A stretch of DNA of 64,000 nucleotides from an uncultured Opitutia bacterium (GTDB lineage Bacteria; Verrucomicrobiota; Verrucomicrobiia; Opitutales; UBA953): assembly GCA_903840355.1 (NCBI GenBank), contig CAIMFJ010000004.1, positions 372,001-436,000 of the forward strand, given 5' to 3'. Shown piece after piece: positions 38,121 through 46,678 of this stretch. Within the stretch, counting starts at the first letter, position 1; each line of letters opens with the position of its first letter. Under the pieces are notes generated by a model, which had not been told where the DNA came from, ran no database searches, and was given only the letters and a program-made list of their open reading frames with translations. The translations under genes and the position numbers were made by a program.

Positions 38121-39143
38121 TTATTTTAACAACGGTTGGATTTTGGCCAAAACCGCACCGCAGTCCTGTTGCAAGCGAGGGTCGATGGTCAGCGTGGCGA
38201 TATCGCGCGTAACTTTCTCCAGCGTGTCGGCGGCGGCCCCAAAAGTCTTCTTCAATACCAAGGCGTCGGTCTTGGTATTGCGATCGGCAGTCTTCTCGGC
38301 CAACTCTCCAGACATCGTTTCATATTTACGCAGCAGGGCGACGGCGTTCTTGCGGTCTTCCGTGGAACGCCGGAACATAATCCAAGCCATTTTGCTCTTC
38401 GGACTGCCATCGGCAAAACTGCGAAGGTAGCCCAAGAGGGTGAAGGGACGCACGTCGGCATCGAAGTCTTTTTTGGCCTCGGTTTCGTGGGCTAAGTTTT
38501 CGGGGTTTCGTTGGGTCGTGCCGTTAGTCTTATTCTCCTTATTGGCCTTCCCTTTGTTGGTGTTGGTGGGCTTGGGTTGCTTCGCCGCGGGAGTATCTGT
38601 TTTTTCAGGTTTTTCGGGGGTTTTATCGACTAACAACGCCGCCTCTTTTTCTTTGCCTAAGGCCAAGGGGCCTTTACTCGCTTTCTTTAAGTCTTCGTAG
38701 CCTTTCCAGAAACTGGTTTCGTCTACGCCATCAAATTCTTTGCAGGTGGCTTCGATGTTAACGATGGGCATGCCGTGCAGGCCATCTTGCACTGCAATCG
38801 AAAGGTTTCGCAGGATGGTTTTTGTGTCCTCAGGGGCGACTTCTTTGGCAAACGGATCCACTTCATCCGCTTTGGGCTTATCCATTTTTTTGTCGTCGGC
38901 TTTGGTTAACAATTCCCGCTCGGCCCAAATTTTAGGATTATTTTTCTTAATCCAATCTTGGTCTAAGTCGTCCCATTTGTAGGTGAACACCGCATCTTTG
39001 CCCGGGATCTGCACCGTGATGGTGTCCTCATCCTGGGTGATGTATTCAAAGGAGACGATGTTGCCGTTTTTACGTAACTGCACCGTTTCTGCGGAGAGTA
39101 CTACGCAACAGCACAAAAAGAGTAGGGGAAGGATACTACGCAC
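38121..39143 (-). CDS. Unknown secreted protein with a charged low-complexity middle
   Basis: I do not recognise this protein. GTG 39143 gives 340 residues starting with a good signal peptide (about 1-18, CCCVVLSAE); the frame is open upstream but that part is not protein-like. A first domain (about 19-80) with a beta-rich pattern ending WDDLDQDWIKKN loosely resembles the SHD1-like domains of planctomycetes and verrucomicrobia. A Lys/Glu/Pro/Asn-rich disordered stretch follows (about 160-225), then a helical C-terminal domain (about 230-340). It lies 79 nt downstream of the ACP gene on the same strand and could share its transcript. Confidence 0.7.
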   Translation of the reverse strand: MRSILPLLFLCCCVVLSAETVQLRKNGNIVSFEYITQDEDTITVQIPGKDAVFTYKWDDLDQDWIKKNNPKIWAERELLTKADDKKMDKPKADEVDPFAKEVAPEDTKTILRNLSIAVQDGLHGMPIVNIEATCKEFDGVDETSFWKGYEDLKKASKGPLALGKEKEAALLVDKTPEKPEKTDTPAAKQPKPTNTNKGKANKENKTNGTTQRNPENLAHETEAKKDFDADVRPFTLLGYLRSFADGSPKSKMAWIMFRRSTEDRKNAVALLRKYETMSGELAEKTADRNTKTDALVLKKTFGAAADTLEKVTRDIATLTIDPRLQQDCGAVLAKIQPLLK

Positions 39144-39222
39144 AGGGAGTGTTGTAGAATGATGGTAGGTAAATCTGGAAGGTCGGCAAATCCAGAAACT
39201 CCCCCTAACTAGCCTAGCGGGC

Positions 39223-39483
39223 TTACTTACCTTGTTTAGCGAGGAACTTGGGCAACAAGTACTCGGCACAAGAATCCAAGGAGGCCAATTGCACGTAGTC
39301 AGCTTCAGGGACCTCGATGCCGTGCTTCTTGCGCAACTCCATTACAATATCGAGGAAATCCATCGAATCTAACGAGAGTTGGTCGCGAAGGCGTACTTCC
39401 GGCTTAACGGCGGAGAGGTCCTCATCGGGGGCGATGTCAGCGATGATATCGAGGACCACCTGCTTGATGTCGTTCTTGGTCAT
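39223..39483 (-). CDS. Acyl carrier protein-like protein
   Basis: ATG 39483 gives 86 residues, the length of an ACP. The phosphopantetheine Ser is in SLDSMDFLD (about residues 37-45; the usual form is DSLD). Helix 3/4 features (ELRKKHGIEVPEAD) are present. The C-terminus is basic (LAKQGK), unusual for the housekeeping AcpP. It is encoded 35 nt downstream of a ketoacyl synthase, so the two probably work as a pair in a specialised or primary acyl pathway. No acyltransferase, reductase or dehydratase is near. Confidence 0.88.
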   Translation of the reverse strand: MTKNDIKQVVLDIIADIAPDEDLSAVKPEVRLRDQLSLDSMDFLDIVMELRKKHGIEVPEADYVQLASLDSCAEYLLPKFLAKQGK

Positions 39484-39518
39484 ATTAGCTGAGGTTTGTT
39501 TCAAACATTCAAACCCCG

Positions 39519-40760
39519 TCACGCAACCTCATATTTCTTTACAATTAAGGCGGAATTGATGCCCAACATGCCGAACGAGTTGTTTAGGATGGTTTTTACT
39601 TCGGGGACTTGTTGGGGCTGATTGACCACTAGGCCCGGCAGGGCGCATTCGGGGTCTAATTCACTGATATTGATGGTCGGGTGGACCCAATTATCCTCAA
39701 AAGAGGGCAAATTACCCGCTAATTCAAGGGCTCCCGCCGCTCCCATGCAGTGCCCAATGAAGCTCTTAGTATTATTGATATAAGTCTGGGGGCAGTGTTG
39801 GAAGACGTTCCGGAGGGCAATGCACTCTTGGATGTCCCCCTGGGCCGTGGCCGTGGCGTGGGTGGAGACGATGTTGATGTCTTGGGGGCGTAACTTAGCC
39901 CGTTCTAAAGCCATTTGGACGCACTGGGTTTGGCGCTCGGGGTTAGGGAGCACTGCGTCGGTAGCATCCGAGTTAATACACCAGCCCGCGATTTCAGCGA
40001 TAATCCTGGCCCCGCGGGCTAAGGCATCGTCTAAACGTTCGAGGACGTAGATGGCACCGCCTTCAGAGATAACGATTCCGTTGCGGTTCTTGTCAAAGGG
40101 ACGGGAGGCTTGGTTAGGATCGGTGTGCGACCCGAGGGCACCTTGATTTTTAAAGCCTGCGAAAATCCCGAAGGTATGGATGGATTCAGAAATACCGCCC
40201 GCAAAAGCCAAGTCGACTTCGCCGAGTTGAAGCATTTGGGCGGCTTGAATTAAGCCGGCATTACCCGCAGCGCACGCGGCCCCGATGGTGTAATGCGGTC
40301 CGGTAATCCCCATATTCATGGTCACTTCGCCTGCAGGGTTATTGGCGACGGTGCGGGGATTATGATGGTGGGTCCAATACTTCGTGTCGTTGCCGAACTG
40401 CGAAATATTAAAAATTTCATTTTCGGTTTCGACGTTACCATGCTCAGTGATGCCGAGGTAGACGCCGACGCGCGCCTTATTAACCTTTTCCCAATCGAGG
40501 CCGGCATCGGCTAAGGCTTCCCGGGCACAGTAAATGGAAATCGACCCGGCACGCGTGCCATTGCGAATCTCTTTTCGCTTTTGCCATTTGGTGGCATCGA
40601 AGTCGCACACCCCGGCGGGCTGACGGCCCATGTGGCGCACCTCAATCTCAGTGATGCGGGCTTTACCCGCAAGGAGGTTGGCCCGGAATTCTTTTAGAGA
40701 ATTACCGTTCGGGGCGGTGAGGCCTAAGCCAGTGATGACGATGCGAGGCGGTTGGGACAT
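39519..40760 (-). CDS. Beta-ketoacyl-ACP synthase, KAS I/II family
   Basis: The enzyme condenses acyl groups with malonyl-ACP. ATG 40760 gives 413 residues beginning MSQPPRIVITGLG; ATG 40775 is an alternative. The catalytic triad is visible: Cys in GAACAAGNAG (about 162-171), His in STHATATAQGD (about 300-310) and His in KSFIGHCMGAAGALEL (about 333-348). The sequence between (THHHNPRTVANNPAG, about 135) differs from FabF of well-studied bacteria. It is followed by an ACP gene only, so whether this is the housekeeping FabF or a specialised synthase is open. Confidence 0.92.
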   Translation of the reverse strand: MSQPPRIVITGLGLTAPNGNSLKEFRANLLAGKARITEIEVRHMGRQPAGVCDFDATKWQKRKEIRNGTRAGSISIYCAREALADAGLDWEKVNKARVGVYLGITEHGNVETENEIFNISQFGNDTKYWTHHHNPRTVANNPAGEVTMNMGITGPHYTIGAACAAGNAGLIQAAQMLQLGEVDLAFAGGISESIHTFGIFAGFKNQGALGSHTDPNQASRPFDKNRNGIVISEGGAIYVLERLDDALARGARIIAEIAGWCINSDATDAVLPNPERQTQCVQMALERAKLRPQDINIVSTHATATAQGDIQECIALRNVFQHCPQTYINNTKSFIGHCMGAAGALELAGNLPSFEDNWVHPTINISELDPECALPGLVVNQPQQVPEVKTILNNSFGMLGINSALIVKKYEVA

Positions 40761-40857
40761 CGGACGTGCTTCCATCAAGCGACCCGACGCCCTTAAGTCA
40801 AACCCGGCTCCGTGCTTCCCCTTGCCAATTGGGTTTTTGTTCTTTTTCTATTAGGTA

Positions 40858-41334
40858 ATGTCACAACCGACACTATGTTCGCTTTGTAAGGAGGTCGCCA
40901 CTGTGCACCTCTCACAGGTGATTCATGGAAAAGTGACCAAAGTTCACCTTTGCGAGAGCTGCGCCCAAAAGGGGGGTGCCAGCGATCCTTCGATTTTTCA
41001 GTTAGCCGAGGCCCTTGCGGCCCCGCATTCCGAGCCCAAGGTGGTTTGCCCTAAGTGCGGTTTTACGGATCAGGATTTCCGCAAAAAGGGGCGTTTAGGC
41101 TGTGCGAGCTGCTGGGAGGTCTTTGGCGATAGCCTGCAATTGTTGCTGGCTAAGGTGCAATTTCAGCCTGTTCACGTGGGGCGTACCCCGCCGGGTTTCT
41201 TGCCTTTGGAGCGCTGGAGACAGCGTTTAGAGGCCGCCCGTTTAGAAATGTCCAAGGCCGTGGCGAAAGAGGACTATGAGGTCGCCGCTCGTCTGCGGGA
41301 TGAAATCACAGAACTCGAAGCCCGCCTCAAATAA
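40858..41334 (+). CDS. mcsA: Protein arginine kinase activator McsA (UVR-domain zinc protein)
   Basis: McsA activates the McsB kinase and links it to ClpC in Firmicutes. The 158-residue protein has four CxxC zinc pairs in two groups (Cys7/10 and 32/35; Cys64/67 and 82/85), and a C-terminal UVR motif (about 125-158, KEDYEVAARLRDEITELE). The next gene, 4 nt downstream, is mcsB, which settles the call. No ctsR gene precedes it. In Firmicutes the order is ctsR-mcsA-mcsB-clpC; here clpC is 5.6 kb away and upstream. Confidence 0.93.
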   Translation: MSQPTLCSLCKEVATVHLSQVIHGKVTKVHLCESCAQKGGASDPSIFQLAEALAAPHSEPKVVCPKCGFTDQDFRKKGRLGCASCWEVFGDSLQLLLAKVQFQPVHVGRTPPGFLPLERWRQRLEAARLEMSKAVAKEDYEVAARLRDEITELEARLK

Positions 41335-41338
41335 TCCC

Positions 41339-42397
41339 ATGTCCATCGACGAAATTCTAACCAGCGAAGTTTCTGAAGAGCATCAGCCTATTGTGTTGAG
41401 CACGCGGATTCGTTTGGCCCGCAATTTGGATGGGCAGCCTTTTCCTGGTTGGGCCAAAGCCCCGCAACGCAAGGAAGTCGCCGACCTTTGTGTCGACGCC
41501 TTGCATCAATTACAGCGTCTCCGTAAAGGGCACGTCCTGCGCATGGGTGACTTGCCCGACTTAGAGCGTGCGGTGCTGGTGGAACGGCATTTGGTCTCCA
41601 AAGAGCTGGCCGCGGGTAAGTCTGGGGCGGCCGTCATTAGTCGTGATCAAACTGTTTCAGTAATGATCAACGAGGAGGATCACTTGCGCGTTCAAGTATT
41701 GCGTCCCGGTTGGCATCTGCGGGGGACGTGGAATTTGGCGGAGCAATTGGATGATGCGATTGGGGCTCACCTTAAAATCGCCTTTCATGAACGCTTGGGC
41801 TATTTAACCGCTTGTCCCACCAATGTGGGCACGGGCCTCCGTGCATCGGCCATGGTGCATTTACCTGGCTTATGCATGGCTGGACACATGGAGAAGGTGA
41901 CGCGGGCGTTGAGCCAAGATGGGCTGGCGGTGCGTGGTTGGCTGGGGGAAGGCACTGAAGCCGCAGGTAATATTTTCCAAATTTCTAATCAGCAAACACT
42001 TGGTTTGTCTGAAGAAGCGATCCTGCATCACCTGAGCACGTGGATTAAAAATCTCGTCGAACAGGAATGGAATGCCCGCCGCAAGTTAGCTTTGGATGAA
42101 GGGGAGAAGTTTATCGACCGTCTCGCCCGTTCGCTTGGGGTCTTGCGTTCCGCCCGGCTCCTTACGAGCGCGGAAGCGATGAATCTTTTATCTCACTTGC
42201 GGTTAGCGTGTGACCTGGGTTGCTTGCCTGAAGTTCTCCGGGCCCAAGTAGATCGCTTGATGATTGAGGGTCAGCCCGCGCACATTCAAGCCAAGGCCGG
42301 CGAGGCGTTGGATAGCAATGGACGCGATGCCCGGCGGGCGAAGGCTTTGCGTGAAGCCCTGCGTGATTTCCCAGAAATCACCGAACCGACGGTTTAA
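41339..42397 (+). CDS. mcsB: Protein arginine kinase McsB
   Basis: McsB phosphorylates arginines on proteins, marking them for ClpC-ClpP. ATG 41339 gives 352 residues. It has the phosphagen-kinase fold: STRIRLARN (21-29, ATP/phosphate-binding Arg), FHERLGYLTACPTNVGTGLRAS (the reactive Cys at 159), EGTEAAGNIFQISNQQTLG (about 203-221). The C-terminal part with RDARRAKALREAL corresponds to the phospho-arginine-binding region, including an RDxxRA motif, seen in family members. Its stop shares TTAA (42394-42397) with the convergent rbfA gene. Confidence 0.95.
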   Translation: MSIDEILTSEVSEEHQPIVLSTRIRLARNLDGQPFPGWAKAPQRKEVADLCVDALHQLQRLRKGHVLRMGDLPDLERAVLVERHLVSKELAAGKSGAAVISRDQTVSVMINEEDHLRVQVLRPGWHLRGTWNLAEQLDDAIGAHLKIAFHERLGYLTACPTNVGTGLRASAMVHLPGLCMAGHMEKVTRALSQDGLAVRGWLGEGTEAAGNIFQISNQQTLGLSEEAILHHLSTWIKNLVEQEWNARRKLALDEGEKFIDRLARSLGVLRSARLLTSAEAMNLLSHLRLACDLGCLPEVLRAQVDRLMIEGQPAHIQAKAGEALDSNGRDARRAKALREALRDFPEITEPTV

Positions 42398-42756
42398 CCC
42401 TCGCTGGACTTGGCTTTGTCCTCGCGAGACATCTCGTCGAGCATCGCTTGTACTCGGGCGACCCCGCCCGTGATATCATCGGGTGTAAAAATTAACTCGG
42501 GCGAACTTTTCATCTGCAACGTACGGCCGACCGTCGTGCGCAACTCGCCCCGGATTTTCTTTAAGAGAGCCCGTGCTGCTTTGCTGGCTTTGGCATCCCC
42601 CGCCACGGCGTAGCCGATCCGCATTTGGCGTAAATCGGGGGAGATGCTAGCCCGCGTAATCGTAATCAAGGCCGCCTCGGTCGTCCAACTTTGACGCAAA
42701 GCGAGCGAGATCTCGCGTTGGACTAGTTCAGCGACCCGAAGTTGACGTTGCGACAT
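42394..42756 (-). CDS. rbfA: Ribosome-binding factor A
   Basis: RbfA helps mature the 5' end of 16S rRNA in the 30S subunit. The 120-residue protein has the KH-like fold pattern of the family: RVAELVQREISLALRQS at the N-terminus, ITRASISPDLRQMRIGYAV (about 30-48) and the C-terminal ELIFTPDD (about 88). It follows infB by 5 nt and is the last gene of nusA-infB-rbfA. The truB gene that often follows is elsewhere in the window. Confidence 0.94.
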   Translation of the reverse strand: MSQRQLRVAELVQREISLALRQSWTTEAALITITRASISPDLRQMRIGYAVAGDAKASKAARALLKKIRGELRTTVGRTLQMKSSPELIFTPDDITGGVARVQAMLDEMSREDKAKSSEG

Positions 42757-42761
42757 GCGGT

Positions 42762-45209
42762 CTAGAGTGAGGGGCGAATCTGTAAGATTTCAAAGGCTTC
42801 GATTACGTCACCAGGTTGGTACTCATCGTAACCCCCGAGCTTAATGCCGCATTCGAAGCCAGCTTTGACTTCCGAGGCATCGTCCTTGAAGCGACGTAGC
42901 GTTTCGACCGGGCCATTGTGGATGACCTTATTGTTGCGTACGACGCGGGCTTTGGTGGCCCGACGGATCAAGCCTTCGGTCACCATGCAACCTGCCACCT
43001 TGTGGTCTTTGCCCAAGGGGAAGACCGCGCGAACTTCGGCAGCCCCGAGTTTGTTCTCGCGCATTTCGGGGTCGAGTAACTCCGCCATGGCTTCTTTCAC
43101 CAAGGTGATCAGTTCGTAAATAATATCGTGCGTGATGACGCGAATGCCCGTGCGCTTGAGTTGCGGTTGCACGCCATTCTCCAACTTAGTGTCGAATGCC
43201 ACAATCGTCGCTTTGGTGGCTTCGGCGAGGGCCACGTCACTTTGCGTGACTGGACCAACCGAGCCGCCAACGATTTCTAAGCGAACTTTATTAGACTTAA
43301 TATCTTCCAAGCAGCCTTGCAGGGCTTCAAGGGTGCCGTTCACGTCGGCTTTGAGTAAGACGCGCAGAATCTTTTCTTTGTCTTTCTCTAAGGCCGCCAT
43401 CAAGCGGTCGAGGTCGGACATACCAGGGCGACTTCCTGCGGCTGGAGCCACGGGTTGATTCTCGGCTTTCTTGCGAGCGAGGGCTGCGGCCTCTTCGGCC
43501 AATTCTCGGGCTTCGCGATCGTTTTTAACGACCTTAAACTTAGAACCAGGAGCAGGTACCGCATCCCAACCTAAAATGAGGGCAGGGGTGCCTGGAGCTG
43601 CCTGAGGCAAGCGTTGCCCGCGGTCATCCATGAGGGCCCGCACTTTGCACCACGTTTCACCGCAGACAAAGGAGTCGCCAGCTTTCAAGGTGCCTTTTTG
43701 AACAATCACTGTCGCGGTGGGGCCACGGCCCGTTTCCATTTGCGACTCAATCACCACCCCTTGTGCAGGGCACTTAGGATTGGCTTTTAAGTCGAGGATT
43801 TCGGCCTGTAGTAAAATCGATTCCAGCAACTCGTTCATACCCGTGCCTTTTAAAGCGGAGACGGGAGCGGTGATTACTTCGCCACCCCAATCTTCGGGGG
43901 TGATGCCGCGTTGTTGCATTTGTTGCTTCACGCGATCGACGTTTGCACCTTTGGAGTCCACTTTGTTTACCGCGGCGACAATCGCACTGGCGTGTTTTTG
44001 AGCGAACTTCAGGGCTTCTTCCGTTTGAGGCATGAAACCGTCATCTGCGGCCACAACGAGCACGGCGATGTCGGTGACGCTGGCTCCGCGCTCGCGCATC
44101 TTGGCGAAAGCCGCGTGACCAGGCGTATCGAGGAAAGTAACTTGGCGGCCCTTGTATTCGGCTTTTTCACCTTGGTAGGCGACCGTGTAAGCGCCGATGT
44201 GTTGCGTGATGCCACCTGCTTCACCGGCGACGACATTCGATTTACGGAAGTAGTCGAGCAAGGTGGTTTTGCCGTGGTCAACGTGACCCAAAACGCACAC
44301 GACGGGTGGGCGGATGGTCATCAAGGCTGGATCGTCTTCGGAAGCGACGACCACTTTCTTGACTGGTTGTACGCCTTCGCCGCGGTGGCGGATTTCTAAA
44401 TTATAACCATGCTTTTCGGCGACCTTGCGTGCGTCCGCTTCTTCAATGACGGAAGTCACGCTGACCACCTTGTTCAATTCCATCAGGTTGCGAATCACTT
44501 GGAACGCCTTTAAATTAAGGGTGATCGCGAAGTCGCGCACCACGATGGGTGGACGAATGGTGACAGTGCCTTTACTGCCAGGGGTTGCTTGATTCGTCGA
44601 AGCAGTCGGGCGATTAATAATCGGTGCGCTGGGCGGACGGATTACTGGAGGCACGTTTGCGGGACGAACTGGAGCAGGCGTCGGCGTGACCACCACCGGC
44701 GGCAACTCATTACGAGGTGCCAGAGGGGCGACGGGCGGACGGGAAGGAAGGGGTGGCGTAGCAGGAGGACGAGCCGCAGGAGTGATCGGAGCGGGCGCAA
44801 CCGTGGTGGGACGCGGAGGCATTGTCACGGGCAGAGGTGTCGAGGGCTTGACCGCTGCGGGCGGTGCTACGGGTGTTGGAACTGCGGGAGCGGGAGCGAC
44901 GGGTTTAGGTGGCTCGACCACGATGGGCTTAACTACCTCGGGTTCTGGTTCCGCTGCTTTCTTAGGCAGTTTGTCGGCCGCAAAAGCCAGAATCTCGTCG
45001 CGGTAGAGTTTGTTGACGTTGCTCGAAGCCGTGGGCTTCTTGCCGTTGCTGTAAACTAAATCTTTGAAGGTCGGTTGGGCCTCCACGAATTGATCCGCCA
45101 ATGCCAGCAAGTCTTTGACCTCGATGCCGAGTTCCTTGGCCAAATCACTATACCGCTGAGTGGCCCCAGCTTTTTTGTTGGCTTCAGGTTTTTTCTTCTT
45201 CTCGGTCAT
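42762..45209 (-). CDS. infB: Translation initiation factor IF-2
   Basis: IF-2 brings initiator tRNA to the ribosome. The 815-residue protein has a short N-terminal domain (about 1-85), a Pro/Ala/Val-rich disordered linker (about 85-215), and the G domain with GHVDHGKT (308-315), DTPGH and NKVD, followed by domains II-IV. Residues and length are normal for a bacterium with one IF-2 form. The Pro-rich linker is translated from codons that leave a long open frame on the opposite strand, which is not a gene. It lies 35 nt downstream of nusA. Confidence 0.97.
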   Translation of the reverse strand: MTEKKKKPEANKKAGATQRYSDLAKELGIEVKDLLALADQFVEAQPTFKDLVYSNGKKPTASSNVNKLYRDEILAFAADKLPKKAAEPEPEVVKPIVVEPPKPVAPAPAVPTPVAPPAAVKPSTPLPVTMPPRPTTVAPAPITPAARPPATPPLPSRPPVAPLAPRNELPPVVVTPTPAPVRPANVPPVIRPPSAPIINRPTASTNQATPGSKGTVTIRPPIVVRDFAITLNLKAFQVIRNLMELNKVVSVTSVIEEADARKVAEKHGYNLEIRHRGEGVQPVKKVVVASEDDPALMTIRPPVVCVLGHVDHGKTTLLDYFRKSNVVAGEAGGITQHIGAYTVAYQGEKAEYKGRQVTFLDTPGHAAFAKMRERGASVTDIAVLVVAADDGFMPQTEEALKFAQKHASAIVAAVNKVDSKGANVDRVKQQMQQRGITPEDWGGEVITAPVSALKGTGMNELLESILLQAEILDLKANPKCPAQGVVIESQMETGRGPTATVIVQKGTLKAGDSFVCGETWCKVRALMDDRGQRLPQAAPGTPALILGWDAVPAPGSKFKVVKNDREARELAEEAAALARKKAENQPVAPAAGSRPGMSDLDRLMAALEKDKEKILRVLLKADVNGTLEALQGCLEDIKSNKVRLEIVGGSVGPVTQSDVALAEATKATIVAFDTKLENGVQPQLKRTGIRVITHDIIYELITLVKEAMAELLDPEMRENKLGAAEVRAVFPLGKDHKVAGCMVTEGLIRRATKARVVRNNKVIHNGPVETLRRFKDDASEVKAGFECGIKLGGYDEYQPGDVIEAFEILQIRPSL

Positions 45210-45244
45210 ACGGTTGTGTCAGGGTGGGCGAAGGGAGGAATTAA

Positions 45245-46492
45245 TTAAGCGTGGCGAGCTTTGGCGACAGCGGCTAAGACGAGTTCGACTTCTTCAACGG
45301 GGATACCGCTCTCTGTAAAGTTTTCAACCGTGGCGCCTTCAAACGCGTCTAACCCAGAGATACCCAGGCCCACGAACTTCGCAATGATTTCAGGAGATAC
45401 GCCGAGTTGCTCGGCCAAACGGACGGCGATTTCACCTGCCTTGGCTTCAAAGCTTTGTTCGCTGTGGACCGCTTTCGCGATGTTCAAGTTCCAACCCATT
45501 AACTTCGAGGTTAAGCGGGCGTTGCGACCTTTGCTGCCGATGGCGATGCGCATATCGTCTTCTTCCACTTCAAAGGCGATGCTACGATCGCGTTCGTTGA
45601 TGCGGACATTGCGAGGCTTGGCCGGGCGGATGGCTTCTTCCAAGAGCTTTAAAGGCTCTGGGTGCCAGCGGATGATATCAATCTTCTCGCCGCCGAGTTC
45701 TTTGACGATGTTACGCACGCGGGCACCACGGGCACCGACGCAAGCGCCTACGGGGTCAACCTTGGGGTCGCGAGAGTCGACCGCCACTTTGGTGCGGTAA
45801 CCTGGGTCGCGGGCCATTGCGGCGATGGTGACGGTCTTATCTGCGATTTCGGCGACTTCTAATTCTAGTAAGCGGCGTACGAAATTGGGGTGAGCGCGCG
45901 AGAGTACGAACTCCCGGCCACGTTGTGGATCATCGCGGATTTCGAGTAAGAGACAGCGAATGCGGTCGCCGGTGCGGAATTCTTCGCCGTGGGATTTTTC
46001 TTTGTGCGTCAACACAGCTTCAGCGGTGCCGAGTTCGATGACGACATTCCCGCGCTCGGTGCGACGCACCGTGCCCGTAACGATATCGCCCACTTTATTC
46101 TTATACTCTTGGAAAACTTGGTCCTTTTCGATCTTCCGGAAGCGTTGATTTAAAAGCTGTTGCGTGGTCTTGGCGGCGATACGACCGAGGTCGGAAACGT
46201 CGATGGGCTTGCGGAGTATGCCGCCGACAACGGCCGCGGGGTCGATCGCTTTGGCGTCTACCAGATGGATTTCGCGGTTGCGGTCGGAGATGGCATCGGT
46301 GATCTGCAGGATAACGTAGGCCTCGAGCTTACCTTTCTCGGGGTCGGCGATGACGTCGATTTCTTGACCCGACAATACGGATTTCTCGACGGAAGACTTA
46401 ATAGCCTCGGCGATGAGCTCGCAGGCGTCCTTCTTCGGGATGTGTTTTTCTTTTTCGAGGTATTGGAGGTAGGGTTTGATGTCGACGCTCAT
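45245..46492 (-). CDS. nusA: Transcription factor NusA
   Basis: NusA modulates pausing, termination and antitermination. The 415-residue protein has the N-terminal RNA polymerase-binding domain (about 1-125), S1 (about 135-200, GDIVTGTVRRTERGNVVIELG), KH1 and KH2 (about 205-345, with GACVGARGARV and AIGSKGRNARL), and one C-terminal helix-hairpin-helix-like repeat (about 365-412), fewer than in E. coli. It heads nusA-infB-rbfA; no rimP precedes it. The 5' leader contains a full intrinsic terminator hairpin. Confidence 0.96.
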   Translation of the reverse strand: MSVDIKPYLQYLEKEKHIPKKDACELIAEAIKSSVEKSVLSGQEIDVIADPEKGKLEAYVILQITDAISDRNREIHLVDAKAIDPAAVVGGILRKPIDVSDLGRIAAKTTQQLLNQRFRKIEKDQVFQEYKNKVGDIVTGTVRRTERGNVVIELGTAEAVLTHKEKSHGEEFRTGDRIRCLLLEIRDDPQRGREFVLSRAHPNFVRRLLELEVAEIADKTVTIAAMARDPGYRTKVAVDSRDPKVDPVGACVGARGARVRNIVKELGGEKIDIIRWHPEPLKLLEEAIRPAKPRNVRINERDRSIAFEVEEDDMRIAIGSKGRNARLTSKLMGWNLNIAKAVHSEQSFEAKAGEIAVRLAEQLGVSPEIIAKFVGLGISGLDAFEGATVENFTESGIPVEEVELVLAAVAKARHA

Positions 46493-46532
46493 GGGTTAGG
46501 TGCGGTTAGGCGGTTAAAGTGATTTAGGGACA

Positions 46533-46560
46533 AAAAAGGCGGGTCCGACGGGACCCACCT
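46533..46560 (-). terminator. Terminator hairpin in the nusA leader (probable attenuator)
   Basis: Read on the minus strand, AGGTGGGTCC (46560-46551) and GGACCCGCCT (46547-46538) form a stem of nine to ten pairs with a short loop, followed by a run of six U (46538-46533). It lies about 40 nt upstream of the nusA ATG. The only gene further upstream faces away, so this hairpin can only act on the nusA transcript itself. Confidence 0.75.
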
Positions 46561-46580
46561 AATGAAAGGTGACTACGCTT

Positions 46581-46611
46581 AATTTAGCCTAATCCCCCGG
46601 GGGGTTGTCAA
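46581..46611 (-). promoter_or_regulatory. Promoter of the nusA-infB-rbfA operon
   Basis: On the minus strand a perfect -35 TTGACA (46611-46606) is followed after 19 nt by TAAATT (46586-46581), four of six matches to TATAAT. The spacer is longer than ideal and holds a C5G6 palindrome. Transcription would begin near 46573, upstream of the terminator hairpin. Confidence 0.55.
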
Positions 46612-46678
46612 GAACCGTAAAAGGAGGATTGGTCGGGTTCCGCTTGCCCCCTTTGGTTACTTTGCAAACCCTGTGCCT

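Noticed and set aside
44589-45059. Arg/Gly-rich frames opposite the infB linker
   Set aside because: They are the complement of the Pro/Ala-rich linker codons of IF-2, which leaves long open frames by composition.
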